DNA from: an uncultured Clostridia bacterium
GTDB lineage: Bacteria; Bacillota; Clostridia; Oscillospirales; Oscillospiraceae
Reading direction: 5' to 3'
Assembly (NCBI GenBank): GCA_947649615.1
Contig: CANSSG010000002.1
Location: 86,090-150,089, forward strand
DNA: 64,000 nt
A program made the translations under genes and the position numbers. Under the pieces are notes generated by a model. It was not told the DNA's origin. It searched no databases and saw nothing but the letters and a program-made list of their open reading frames with translations. Numbering within the stretch: the first letter of the stretch is position 1; each line of letters starts with the position of its first letter. Positions 25,537 through 34,030 of the stretch are shown here, in pieces.

Positions 25537-26304
25537 ATGCGCCATCTATACGCCGTAGAAGGCGAAGCCCAGCTTCGCGCCTATCAAGTCTCCGTCTCGC
25601 TCCTCCAGCCCCGGCTGGAGGAGTATCTCCATTTTCTCCGGACCCGTTACGAAGTAAGGGACCTTCCCCGCGCCATTGTCTGGACGAGCGCGGAGACGGC
25701 CACGAGCCTTCTCAGCGGCATCCCGGTCCCGGCCTACACCAACGATTACCGGGTCGTGCTGGCAGCGGAGCTGCCCGCCTGGCGGGATATCTACCTGCGC
25801 CAGCTGGAGGGCCTCCCGGACGCCCCGGAGGCCCGGGAGGTCCGGGCCTATTACGAAACGGCGCTGAACGAAAACCATCTTCTCGCCATCCTGGGCCACG
25901 AGCTGGCCCACCACAGCGAGCTGTTTCTGGACGGCTTTGACAGCGGCCGGGAGGCCGGCGTCTGGTTCGAGGAGGGCATGGTGGAGTACATCGCCCGCCG
26001 CTATTTCCTGACGCCCCGGGAGTTTGCGGAGGCATCCCATGTCAACCGCCTGCTGGTAAGCCTTCACTCTCCCCGTCTTGGGAGCCGTTCCCTGGAGGAA
26101 TTTGGCGCGTCCACCTACGACGGCAGCTACGCCGCCATATTTTTCGAATACTGGCGCAGCTTCCTGGCGGTAGAATCCCTGACCGCCCGTTTCGGCGGGG
26201 TGGAAGCGGTATTCGCCTCCTACCGCCGCTGGCACGAAGAGGGGGAGCGCCAGCCCCTAACCCAATGGTTCTCTCTGGAACCGCCCTTAAAGGAGCCAAC
26301 ATGA
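25537..26304 (+). CDS. Gluzincin-type metallopeptidase (HExxH)
   Basis: A 255-residue soluble protein. HELAH at residues 121-125 gives the zinc ligands H121 and H125 and catalytic E122, and FEEGMVEYIARR at 144-155 supplies the third ligand, E146, as in M1/MA(E)-type peptidases. There is no signal peptide, so it should be cytoplasmic. The substrate is unknown. It begins 5 bases after the PilZ stop and ends with an ATGA overlap with the methyltransferase, so the three are translated together. I cannot assign a narrower family. Confidence 0.75.
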   Translation: MRHLYAVEGEAQLRAYQVSVSLLQPRLEEYLHFLRTRYEVRDLPRAIVWTSAETATSLLSGIPVPAYTNDYRVVLAAELPAWRDIYLRQLEGLPDAPEAREVRAYYETALNENHLLAILGHELAHHSELFLDGFDSGREAGVWFEEGMVEYIARRYFLTPREFAEASHVNRLLVSLHSPRLGSRSLEEFGASTYDGSYAAIFFEYWRSFLAVESLTARFGGVEAVFASYRRWHEEGERQPLTQWFSLEPPLKEPT

Positions 26305-27047
26305 AAGAAAACAAATACGACAACGAAGCCTTCCAGCAAAAATACGCCGCCATGCCCCGCTCGCAGAAGGGCCTGGCCGGCGCCGGCGAGTGGCCCGCCC
26401 TGCAATCGCTCCTGCCCGCCTTCGCCGGGCGGCGGGTGCTGGACCTGGGCTGCGGCTACGGCTGGCACTGCGCCTATGCCCGCAGCCAAGGCGCGTCCTA
26501 TGTGCTGGGGACGGATTTATCCGAAAAGATGCTGGAACGCGCCGCCCGGGAAAACGGGGGCGGATGTATCGAGTACCGCCGCGCCGCCATGGAGGACCTG
26601 GCCTTCCCGCCGGGGAGCTTCGACATCGTCCTCAGTTCCCTGGCCTTCCACTACGTTCGGGACTTCGCCCCCCTGGTGGAAAACATCTACCGCTGGCTGG
26701 CCCCGGGCGGGGACTTCATCTTCTCCATGGAGCACCCGGTATTCACCGCCTACGGCAGCCAGGACTGGTACTACGATGAAAACGGCGGCATCCTCCACTT
26801 CCCGGTGGACAATTATTATATGGAAGGACCCCGGGACGCCTGTTTCCTCGGCGAGCACGTCGTCAAATACCACCGCACCCTGACCACCTGCACCGGCGCG
26901 CTTCTGCAAGCCGGCTTCCAGCTCCGCGGCCTTGTGGAGCCGCAGCCCCCGGCGGACATGCTGGACCTCCCCGGCATGCGGGACGAGCTTCGCCGCCCCA
27001 TGATGCTCCTGGTTTCCGCGTCAAAGCCCCCGCAGGAGCATTTTTAA
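26301..27047 (+). CDS. SAM-dependent class I methyltransferase
   Basis: A 248-residue protein with motif I VLDLGCGYGWHC near residue 40, an acidic residue at the end of strand 2 (GTDLSEKML), and SFDIVLSSLAFHYV as motif IV/post-motif (Methyltransf_11 type). The start at 26301 is set by GGAG five bases upstream and overlaps the previous stop. The substrate (small molecule or protein) cannot be told. It is the last gene of the PilZ operon, and a terminator follows directly. Confidence 0.85.
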   Translation: MKENKYDNEAFQQKYAAMPRSQKGLAGAGEWPALQSLLPAFAGRRVLDLGCGYGWHCAYARSQGASYVLGTDLSEKMLERAARENGGGCIEYRRAAMEDLAFPPGSFDIVLSSLAFHYVRDFAPLVENIYRWLAPGGDFIFSMEHPVFTAYGSQDWYYDENGGILHFPVDNYYMEGPRDACFLGEHVVKYHRTLTTCTGALLQAGFQLRGLVEPQPPADMLDLPGMRDELRRPMMLLVSASKPPQEHF

Positions 27048-27050
27048 CGC

Positions 27051-27083
27051 AAAAAAAGCGGTCTCAAATGAGACCGCTTTTTG
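27051..27083. terminator. Bidirectional terminator
   Basis: Arms AGCGGTCTC (27057-27065) and GAGACCGCT (27070-27078) with an AAAT loop, A7 before and T5 after, so it can stop transcripts from both sides. Confidence 0.9.
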
Positions 27084-27094
27084 CATGCCGCCTT

Positions 27095-27142
27095 AGAACC
27101 TGTATTCGCAGGCGATTGACGCCGTCTATGAATACAGGTTCT
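27095..27142. repeat. Inverted repeat, possible dispersed palindromic element
   Basis: Perfect 13-base arms AGAACCTGTATTC (27095-27107) and GAATACAGGTTCT (27130-27142) enclose 22 bases that themselves contain GGCG-ATTGA-CGCC. No T run follows on either strand, so it is not a standard terminator. Its edge touches the stop codon of the GGEEF gene. Confidence 0.6.
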
Positions 27143-28059
27143 TACTTTTCCATCCACTGCTCTTTCCCGCCGTTGGACCAAACCACCCGGTTGCGGCCCA
27201 GCCGCTTGGCGTCATAGAGCATCGTGTCCGCCAGCTTCAGGAACGTCCCATAGTCGTCCCCGGACTTCGGCACCAGGCTCACGCCGCCCACGCTGATGGT
27301 AACCCACTCGCAAACCGGGGAGTTGTGGGGGATATGGAGGTCCTCCACCGCCTGCCGGATCGTTTTCAAGAACTCGAACGCGGACCGCCCGTCATTCCCC
27401 ACGAACACGGCGACGAACTCCTCCCCGCCGTACCGCGCGAACAGGTCGGTAGACCGCTGGAAATAGGCCCCCGCCGTTTTCGCCACAGCGGAGATGACCT
27501 TATCCCCCGCCGGATGGCCGAAGGTATCGTTATAAAGCTTGAACTTATCAATATCGAACATGCACACGGAGAACGGCAGCCCGAACCGCACCGCTTCCCG
27601 CCACTTGGCGATGCTGGCGCCCTCATAGCACCTGCGGTTCGCCACGCCGGTCAAATCATCCACCAACGCCTGCTGCTTAAACTCCGCCTGATAGTGGTAG
27701 AGGTTGATATGGGTATTGACCCGCGCCTTAATAATGACGGGGCTGAAGGGCTTGGCCACATAGTCCACGGCGCCCAGCAGCAGCCCCCGCTCCTCATACT
27801 GCTCCTCCGCCAGGCTGGTCAGCAGGATAATAGGCACATGCCTGGTCAGCTCGGTGCCTTTCAGCTCCCGCAGGACGGTAAACCCGTCCATATCCGGCAT
27901 AATGACGTCCAGGAGGATGAGGGAGTAGCCCCCCTCCTTGGCGGCCTCCAGGCCCTCCCTGGCGGTATTGCGGATGGACACATCGTAGTCATCCTTTAAA
28001 ATCGAGCGTAAAAACTCCGCCTGTACGGCGCTGTCGTCGATCACCAAAATTCTGTCCAT
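27142..28059 (-). CDS. Response regulator with GGEEF diguanylate cyclase domain (PleD-like)
   Basis: A 305-residue protein from the start at 28059 (AAAGGA nine bases upstream). The receiver domain (1-120) has D51 as phospho-acceptor (LILLDVIMPDMDG), T81 and K103. The cyclase domain has an intact active site GGEEF at 211-215 and a product-inhibition I-site RSTD at 202-205, exactly five residues upstream. It should make c-di-GMP when phosphorylated. An alternative ATG at 28113 overlaps the stop of the upstream PAS gene and would add 18 residues. The two genes are one operon. Confidence 0.93.
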   Translation of the reverse strand: MDRILVIDDSAVQAEFLRSILKDDYDVSIRNTAREGLEAAKEGGYSLILLDVIMPDMDGFTVLRELKGTELTRHVPIILLTSLAEEQYEERGLLLGAVDYVAKPFSPVIIKARVNTHINLYHYQAEFKQQALVDDLTGVANRRCYEGASIAKWREAVRFGLPFSVCMFDIDKFKLYNDTFGHPAGDKVISAVAKTAGAYFQRSTDLFARYGGEEFVAVFVGNDGRSAFEFLKTIRQAVEDLHIPHNSPVCEWVTISVGGVSLVPKSGDDYGTFLKLADTMLYDAKRLGRNRVVWSNGGKEQWMEK

Positions 28060-28109
28060 ACTTACAAATCCTTTCCCATCGCGTCCCCGCGTCCTGCGGC
28101 GGGCGTCAT

Positions 28110-30056
28110 TCAATCTTTCACACCGTCGCCGTCGCTGATATCCCGCGCGACGTACACCACAGTTTTCGGCAGATCATCCCCCCCGGTCTGGGCCAGCACG
28201 GCGGTCGCCCGGACCTTCCGGCATCCGTCCTCCCCCAGTTCCGGGCAATCGGGCAGCTTGCGGTATTCCACCTCCACATACGGCTTCCACCACCGCAGAA
28301 CCTCCCGCAGGTTTGCTATATCCATAGCGCCCAGATACCTCTCCCGGTCCTCCGGATGGACAAAATGCTGGGCATAAATCTGCAAAGCGTTCGTAAAATT
28401 AACCTCGGCCCCCAGCAGATTGGACACCTTATGCTGCTGCGTGACGGCCCGAAAGGTATCCCGTTCCAGGTCCACGTAATAAGTAGAGAAAAACAAGGTG
28501 CTGAGGCTGGAGATCATATAGGCCCGGTCTTCCAGCGCCCGCAGCCGGTCATGCTCCTGCTGCTTTTCCTTGGTGATATCCTGCCCCAGGATGTTGACCA
28601 TCACCTGGTCTTTCTGGCGGCTGTAGAGCACATGGACCTCAATCCACCGCACCTCTTCCCCCAAAAGGCGGTACTGGCACACCTCGTCGTCGTAATCCTC
28701 GATAGTCTCCGCCTTCCGCCGCAGGTGTTCCAGGGACATAACCGCCCGGAACTGGGCCGCGTCGCTGGGGTGGACGAACCGGTCCAAGGCGTTCTGAATA
28801 TAGCTCTCATAGTCCCCGGTCAGCACATTGCCGGACCCTGCGAACTGCGCCAGGTTCATCCTCTCGCACAACCCGCTGTCCAAATACACGGTATTCATCA
28901 TCTGGTACCGGGACTTAAGGATTGCGGCTATCTGCATATCCCGCTTGGAGTGGGCCAACTCCTGCCTTGTCCGCTCGTCCACGTCCTGAAGGGCCAGCAC
29001 CGTATACCCCCCGGCCCTGGGATTCTCGCTGAAATAGGCGGTGACGGAGATATAGCGGTAGGCTTCCCCGCAGTGCCACTGGCACAGCAACTCATTTTTC
29101 TGCTGGCCCGCCGCTACGGCCTGCCGCAGGCCTTCCAGCGAGAAGCGGCGCTGGAACTCGTCCTGGTAGGCCTCATGGAGCCGGTCATGGACACGCTCCT
29201 TCATCAGCACGTCCCAATCCTGCGCGGTTAAACTCTCCACCATCACCCCGTCCGCCCGGATCGTCTTTGCGGTTCCGGTGGAGAGGTCAACGGTATAAAT
29301 ACTGAAATTCCGCTCACCCAGGCTACGGATCAATTCCTGGCTCCGGACGGCCAGCCCCTCCCGCTCCAAGCCTTCCCGCAGCACGTCATGGACGTCCTTG
29401 CAGCACAGCACCGCGTTCCGCCCGCCCTCTCCCTGTCCCGGGAGCAGTTCCATCAGGTTCCAGCGGTAGCCCTCCTCCATCCTGCGCCGGTAGATAAGGG
29501 TGGCCGTCCGCTTTTCCGCCTGGGCTTCGCGCATGCGCTCCAACCGGGTAAAGGCCACGAAACGCTCCACGTCTTCCGGGTGGACGGCGCCGCTTTTGGC
29601 GAACCGTTCCAGCCCCTCCGAGAGCAGCCCCTCCCCCAGCTTCCATCCCTCCGCGTCGGATTTAAGCACATTGCACCTGTCCCGTTCCAGGTCTATCCGG
29701 AGGATCTTCCGGTATGTATACCCCGGGATGTCGGCCCTCGGGTCCACGGTCACCACGAAGGCGGGTACGGAGTCCTCCCAGAGAATTCTAGCGGCGGTAA
29801 CATCCACCATGCCGCCATAGGGGGCGTTATAGCTGACGGTCCGGCTCTCCCGTCCGTCCTTGGCGTAAGGCAGGGGGCAGCAGGCGCAGGAGCCGCCCCA
29901 GAACGTGTAGCAGGGCTTCCCCAGTTCTGCCTCCGGCGAGACCTCCCGGACCCGCTGGTTAAAATAGAGCAGCCCCCGGTCTTCCTCCCGGATGACATAC
30001 ACGCCGGTTGTCGGCATAGCGTTCAAGATAGCGGCCAAATCACTGTTTTCCAACAC
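28110..30056 (-). CDS. Multi-PAS sensor protein without a recognisable output domain
   Basis: A 648-residue soluble protein made of about four PAS-like units. Three carry a PAS_3-type VHPED or VHPSD segment (about residues 158, 445 and 592) and one a degenerate copy near 295. The N-terminal unit has a cysteine cluster, CYTFWGGSCACCPLPYA, suited to binding a metal, haem or Fe-S group or to thiol sensing. No kinase, GGDEF or EAL motif is visible. It is co-transcribed with the GGEEF response regulator, which lacks an obvious kinase here, so it probably feeds a signal to that protein by contact or through an unlinked kinase (inference). Confidence 0.7.
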   Translation of the reverse strand: MLENSDLAAILNAMPTTGVYVIREEDRGLLYFNQRVREVSPEAELGKPCYTFWGGSCACCPLPYAKDGRESRTVSYNAPYGGMVDVTAARILWEDSVPAFVVTVDPRADIPGYTYRKILRIDLERDRCNVLKSDAEGWKLGEGLLSEGLERFAKSGAVHPEDVERFVAFTRLERMREAQAEKRTATLIYRRRMEEGYRWNLMELLPGQGEGGRNAVLCCKDVHDVLREGLEREGLAVRSQELIRSLGERNFSIYTVDLSTGTAKTIRADGVMVESLTAQDWDVLMKERVHDRLHEAYQDEFQRRFSLEGLRQAVAAGQQKNELLCQWHCGEAYRYISVTAYFSENPRAGGYTVLALQDVDERTRQELAHSKRDMQIAAILKSRYQMMNTVYLDSGLCERMNLAQFAGSGNVLTGDYESYIQNALDRFVHPSDAAQFRAVMSLEHLRRKAETIEDYDDEVCQYRLLGEEVRWIEVHVLYSRQKDQVMVNILGQDITKEKQQEHDRLRALEDRAYMISSLSTLFFSTYYVDLERDTFRAVTQQHKVSNLLGAEVNFTNALQIYAQHFVHPEDRERYLGAMDIANLREVLRWWKPYVEVEYRKLPDCPELGEDGCRKVRATAVLAQTGGDDLPKTVVYVARDISDGDGVKD

Positions 30057-30179
30057 AGCGCCCCCCTTTCCGCGCGCACCGCCCCGGCGCGCGGGGCGGG
30101 ATTACATTCGCTGCCAGTATACCACAAACCCGCTGGAGAATCAATGCAAGGTTTGCCTCCTTTTCTGAAAAATTTACAC

Positions 30180-30212
30180 AAAAAAAGCGGAGCAGCCATC
30201 CAGCCGCTCCGC
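30180..30212 (-). terminator. Terminator of the fucosidase-transglutaminase operon
   Basis: On the minus strand GCGGAGC (30206-30212) pairs with GCTCCGC (30187-30193) and is followed by T7. Confidence 0.85.
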
Positions 30213-30216
30213 CAGT

Positions 30217-32511
30217 CTACGTCTCTCCGCAAAGGAACTCTGCCGCCCGGACCAGCAGCTCTGCCGAGCCGACCTGGTACCCCCCGGTGCTGTAGACGGC
30301 CCTGCCGTCCCCGGCGCAGGCCGCCGCCAGCGGCGCGCTTTCCGGATCAAGCCCCAGGCACCGCGCGGCGGCTTCCAGGTCGTACGCCCAGTCGTCCAGC
30401 ATCACCTCCGGCTTGTCCCACCGGGCCAGGACCTCCGCCAGGGTCCGCTGCGCCAGGCTTTCCCGCCCCCGGACCAGGAACAGCACCCTCACCGGCAGCG
30501 CGTCCAGCCGTCCCCGCAGGGCCAGCAGCTCGCCCAGCAGATGCTCCGTCGGCTCGCCGCCCTCCTCCAGCCAGAGGGCCAGGGCAGGCCGTCCGCTTTC
30601 CCGAAGCACGTCCGCCGACTGCCGCCCATCCAGCGATTGCGCGGGCAGGGCCGGCATCGCCCGGCTATCCAGCACGTCCTCCCACCGGTAGCTTCTCCGG
30701 CGCAGTTCGATTTCCACGCTCTGCCCATCCGCTATCTGCAAATCCCGCATGGAAGCGGCCTGGCTGCCGTTAGGCAGCCGCTCCGCCGCCGCCACCCGGT
30801 AGCAGCCAACCGGCAGCGCCAGCTCCCGCGCCCCCTCGGGGCGCAGGAGCGTCCATCCCCGCCCGGTCCGGCGGGATAGGGACCAGTCCACCTCCGGGCC
30901 TGTCAGCCGGAGCGTCCCCGTCCCCAGGGACCGCACGGCGGAGAACCGCCCATCCCGCCAGACCTCCGGCTCACCGTCCAAGGGCCGCAGCCTTGCCGGG
31001 ATGCCAAGGGTCCGCATGCAGGCGATGAAAAAGGTTTTCCTGCCCTTCCCGTCGCACCTCCCGGCCTCCAGCACCCGGTCTGGCGGCCAGCAGAGACGGC
31101 TGTACACATTTTCGCCAGCGTCCGGGAAAATGTCCGCCAACTGCGCCCACAGCTCCTCCGGACTGCCCCGCCGCTCCGCCAGCCAGTCCTGAAGGGGCTT
31201 CCGCCAAGCGGTCAGCGGCTCCCAGGCGATACGGGGGCAGGCGGCATACTCCCAATAGACGTCCTCCGGCACATCCTTCCGCCTGGGCAGGCGGCGGAAA
31301 TGGTCCTCCCAGACCGCCCGCGCCCCATCCCGCAGGTCCTTGGGCGTCAGCGTTTGCAGGAACCGCTCCCGATCCCCGGGCCGGTCCCCTTCCAGGAACG
31401 CCCGGACGTCCTCCCGCCATCCTCCGCCGGCGAGCCACTGGCGGCGCAGCGCATTTCCCCGCTGCAAGACCGCCTTGCGCTCCGCTTTTTGTTCTTCGCT
31501 GAGGGGCGGCGGCACAGGGCCGCCCGCCGGGGGCAGGAAGTCGAAATCCTGCCAATCCGAGCCGCCGCCTTCCGCCCCGGTGAGATGAAGGGCGATGCCG
31601 TCCCCGCTGCAAAAGCCTTCGGCGGACAGCCCGCCCAAGCCCGCTTCCACATAGAGGCTGCCCATCCCCAGCCGCGCCTGGGCGGACCCGTCCTCCCCGG
31701 CGGTAAGCACGGCGATGGTATGGAAGGCCGCCTCATTTAAAATTTTCAGCCGGAATTCCGCCCCTGCCGCCGGTTTGCCGTCCACAAAAGCCTGGAAGGT
31801 GTACGTTTTCACCCCGGCGTACCGCTCCGTCTGATTGAACCACCGCACCGCGCCCGTCCGGCCCAGCGGCTCCCCATGGAGGGGGGAGCGCCCCTCCCCG
31901 AAAATCCTGCTGTGGACCAGCACCGCCCGGGACGCGGCGGCGGTGAACCAGCCCCGGTCCAATACCGGCTCCGGCTCGCAGGCCCCCATATACCGCCACC
32001 GCTCCCCGCACAGGACCTCTACCCAGGCGTGGTTGTCGCCGCAGTGGGACCAGCGGGGTACGTAGACCTGTCTCGCCGGGATCCCCACGCTGCGCAGGGC
32101 GGACACCAGAAAGGCCGACTCCTCCCCGCACCGCCCGCTGCCGCTGCGGTACACGGTCATAGGCGAAGCCGTCCGCTCATCCTGGGCTTCATAGGAGGCA
32201 TGCTCATGGCACCAGCGGTTGACCTCCAAGGCCCGCTCTTCCTGGGAGGGCAGGTCCTTCACCCGCGGCCAGAGGGCGTCGTGGAACACGGCCCGGTGGA
32301 AGGACAGTTCCTCGTCGTTCACCCGGGGAAACAGTACGTAGTGGGCGAAAATCTCCCAATCCAGCGCCCCGCACCAGCTTGCCTTTTCCCGGACCATCAA
32401 CCCGTGGCGGACGAATTCCAGGAACATTTCCGCCGGGTAGCATTCCAGATCGCTCTGGGGCAGGTGGCTGCGGAGGAAGTCCATGGCTTCCCATTCGTTC
32501 TTCAGCGCCAT
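30217..32511 (-). CDS. Transglutaminase-like protein with a second degenerate copy of the fold
   Basis: A protein of about 764 residues from the ATG at 32511, overlapping the fucosidase end by 10 bases; longer readings to 32628 lie inside that gene. The transglutaminase core has C128 (GSGRCGEES), H161 (DNHAWVEV) and an acidic residue at 179 (GACEPE), so the catalytic triad is plausible. A related segment near residue 486 (AGRCDGKGRKTFF, then LGIPARLRP) keeps the cysteine but lacks a following NHAW, suggesting a degenerate second domain. The last 150 residues look thioredoxin-like in strand order but without CxxC. There is no signal peptide. It may act on glycopeptides alongside the fucosidase (inference). 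Confidence 0.75.
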   Translation of the reverse strand: MALKNEWEAMDFLRSHLPQSDLECYPAEMFLEFVRHGLMVREKASWCGALDWEIFAHYVLFPRVNDEELSFHRAVFHDALWPRVKDLPSQEERALEVNRWCHEHASYEAQDERTASPMTVYRSGSGRCGEESAFLVSALRSVGIPARQVYVPRWSHCGDNHAWVEVLCGERWRYMGACEPEPVLDRGWFTAAASRAVLVHSRIFGEGRSPLHGEPLGRTGAVRWFNQTERYAGVKTYTFQAFVDGKPAAGAEFRLKILNEAAFHTIAVLTAGEDGSAQARLGMGSLYVEAGLGGLSAEGFCSGDGIALHLTGAEGGGSDWQDFDFLPPAGGPVPPPLSEEQKAERKAVLQRGNALRRQWLAGGGWREDVRAFLEGDRPGDRERFLQTLTPKDLRDGARAVWEDHFRRLPRRKDVPEDVYWEYAACPRIAWEPLTAWRKPLQDWLAERRGSPEELWAQLADIFPDAGENVYSRLCWPPDRVLEAGRCDGKGRKTFFIACMRTLGIPARLRPLDGEPEVWRDGRFSAVRSLGTGTLRLTGPEVDWSLSRRTGRGWTLLRPEGARELALPVGCYRVAAAERLPNGSQAASMRDLQIADGQSVEIELRRRSYRWEDVLDSRAMPALPAQSLDGRQSADVLRESGRPALALWLEEGGEPTEHLLGELLALRGRLDALPVRVLFLVRGRESLAQRTLAEVLARWDKPEVMLDDWAYDLEAAARCLGLDPESAPLAAACAGDGRAVYSTGGYQVGSAELLVRAAEFLCGET

Positions 32512-33833
32512 TCCGCCACCCCCCCGGGCCTGACCCGGACTTCCAGCACCGTGTCCACCGGGTCGGGCAGCACCGGGTCGGGTCCCATGTCCGCGAAAAC
32601 AATTTCCGGATAATTGCTGTATATCCAATTCCGGTTAACCGGCACCTCGCTGCCGTCCGCCAGGCGGCGGATGGACAGCACGTCCTCATGCCGCAGGCCC
32701 ATCAGGGGGACGGCGCCGATGGTGTTGTCGAAAATGTGGAAATAGAAGGTATCCCCCTTCCGGGTGACCCGGCCGTAGTCCGGCTTGCTGATCCCGGACG
32801 GCCCGCAGCCGTAGATGCTCTCCCCGTTGCGCTCCATCCACCGGCCGATGCCGCCGAGGATTTCCAGGGACTCGTCAGGGATGCGGCCCTGGGCGTCCGG
32901 GCCTACGTTCAGCAGCAGGTTTCCGCCCTTGCTGACGCACTCCACCAGCTTTTTCACCAGCATGGGCGCGGGCTTGAAAAAGCGGTCCCCGGCGCAGTAG
33001 CCCCAGTGGTTGTTCATGGTAATGCAGCTTTCCCAGCACAGGGGGTTCCCTTCCGCATCCCGCAGGCCGTTGGGCGGGATAATCTGTTCAGGGCTGACGA
33101 AGTCGCCGTGGTAAGGGGTGGGCCTGCACTCCGCCAGGGAGCCAAAGCCCTCGCCGCTGACCTCCAGGCGGTTGTCCACGATCACGTCCGGCTGAAGGGA
33201 CCGGACCATCTCCATCAGCGCGGTCCCCCGCCACGCTTCGCCCCGCAGCTCGCCGTAGGAGAAGTCGAACCACAGCAGGTCCAGCCTGCCGTAGTTGGTG
33301 CAAAGCTCCCGGACCTGGTTGTGGAGGTAGTCCAGGTAGCGGTTGAAATCCCGGCCCTCATTGCCATAGGCCGGGTCGTCCCGCATGGGGTGGTGGGCGT
33401 CGCCGCAGTGGGGGTAGTCCGGGTGCCGCCAGTCCAGCAGGGAGAAGTACAATCCCGCCCGCAGGCCCCGGGAGCGGGCCGCCTCCAGGAATTCCCGGAC
33501 GAAATCCCGGCCCGCCGGGGTGTTGGTGGACTTAAAATCCGTGTAGGCGCTGTCAAAGAGACAGAAGCCGTCGTGGTGCTTGGCGGTCATGACCACATAC
33601 CGCATGCCCGCCGCCTTGGCCGCGTCCATCCACGCGCCCATATCGCAATGCCGGGGATTGAACTCCCGCATCAGGGGTTCATATGCTTCATGGGGGATGC
33701 GCTCCGCGCTGCGAACCCACTCGCCCCGGGCGGGGATGGCGTACAGCCCCCAGTGGATGAACATTCCGAACCGCGCCTGGGTGTACCAGGCCATCCGGCG
33801 TTCATAAGCTTCTTTGGAAAACACAAACGGCAT
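32502..33833 (-). CDS. Alpha-L-fucosidase, glycoside hydrolase family 29
   Basis: A 443-residue GH29 enzyme. ARFGMFIHWGLYAIPARGEW at the start and TAKHHDGFCLFDS near residue 84 are family hallmarks, and the nucleophile is D190 in LLWFDFSYGE. It removes fucose from glycans by a retaining mechanism. It has no signal peptide, so it works on imported oligosaccharides or glycopeptides, as expected in a gut bacterium using mucin or milk glycans. No transporter is nearby. The ribosome binding site is AGGAGG. It forms an operon with the transglutaminase-like gene. Confidence 0.92.
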   Translation of the reverse strand: MPFVFSKEAYERRMAWYTQARFGMFIHWGLYAIPARGEWVRSAERIPHEAYEPLMREFNPRHCDMGAWMDAAKAAGMRYVVMTAKHHDGFCLFDSAYTDFKSTNTPAGRDFVREFLEAARSRGLRAGLYFSLLDWRHPDYPHCGDAHHPMRDDPAYGNEGRDFNRYLDYLHNQVRELCTNYGRLDLLWFDFSYGELRGEAWRGTALMEMVRSLQPDVIVDNRLEVSGEGFGSLAECRPTPYHGDFVSPEQIIPPNGLRDAEGNPLCWESCITMNNHWGYCAGDRFFKPAPMLVKKLVECVSKGGNLLLNVGPDAQGRIPDESLEILGGIGRWMERNGESIYGCGPSGISKPDYGRVTRKGDTFYFHIFDNTIGAVPLMGLRHEDVLSIRRLADGSEVPVNRNWIYSNYPEIVFADMGPDPVLPDPVDTVLEVRVRPGGVAEWR

Positions 33834-33911
33834 GATTTCCGCCTCCTATTACAATAAATTGGGTTGGAACCCCCGGCGGCCGGCCGGGGATCGTACATCT
33901 CGGCCGCATTA

Positions 33912-33945
33912 CCGCTATTATAGCGGCAGATTGCCTCCGTGGCAA
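33912..33945 (-). promoter_or_regulatory. Fucosidase operon promoter with palindromic operator candidate
   Basis: On the minus strand TTGCCA (33940-33945), 17 bases, perfect TATAAT (33917-33922). The -10 lies inside the perfect inverted repeat CCGCTATTATAGCGG (33912-33926), which is well placed for a repressor dimer. Confidence 0.7.
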
Positions 33946-33952
33946 GCTTTTC

Positions 33953-33981
33953 TTGACACGCTCCGGCAAGAATATTATAAT
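33953..33981 (+). promoter_or_regulatory. Consensus promoter of cutC
   Basis: Perfect TTGACA (33953-33958), 17 bases, perfect TATAAT (33976-33981). Its -35 is only 7 bases from the -35 of the divergent fucosidase promoter, so polymerases at the two promoters would compete. Confidence 0.9.
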
Positions 33982-34030
33982 GTCGCTGGCAAACAACTCA
34001 TTATTATAAAAATAAAGGCGGTGCAAATTT

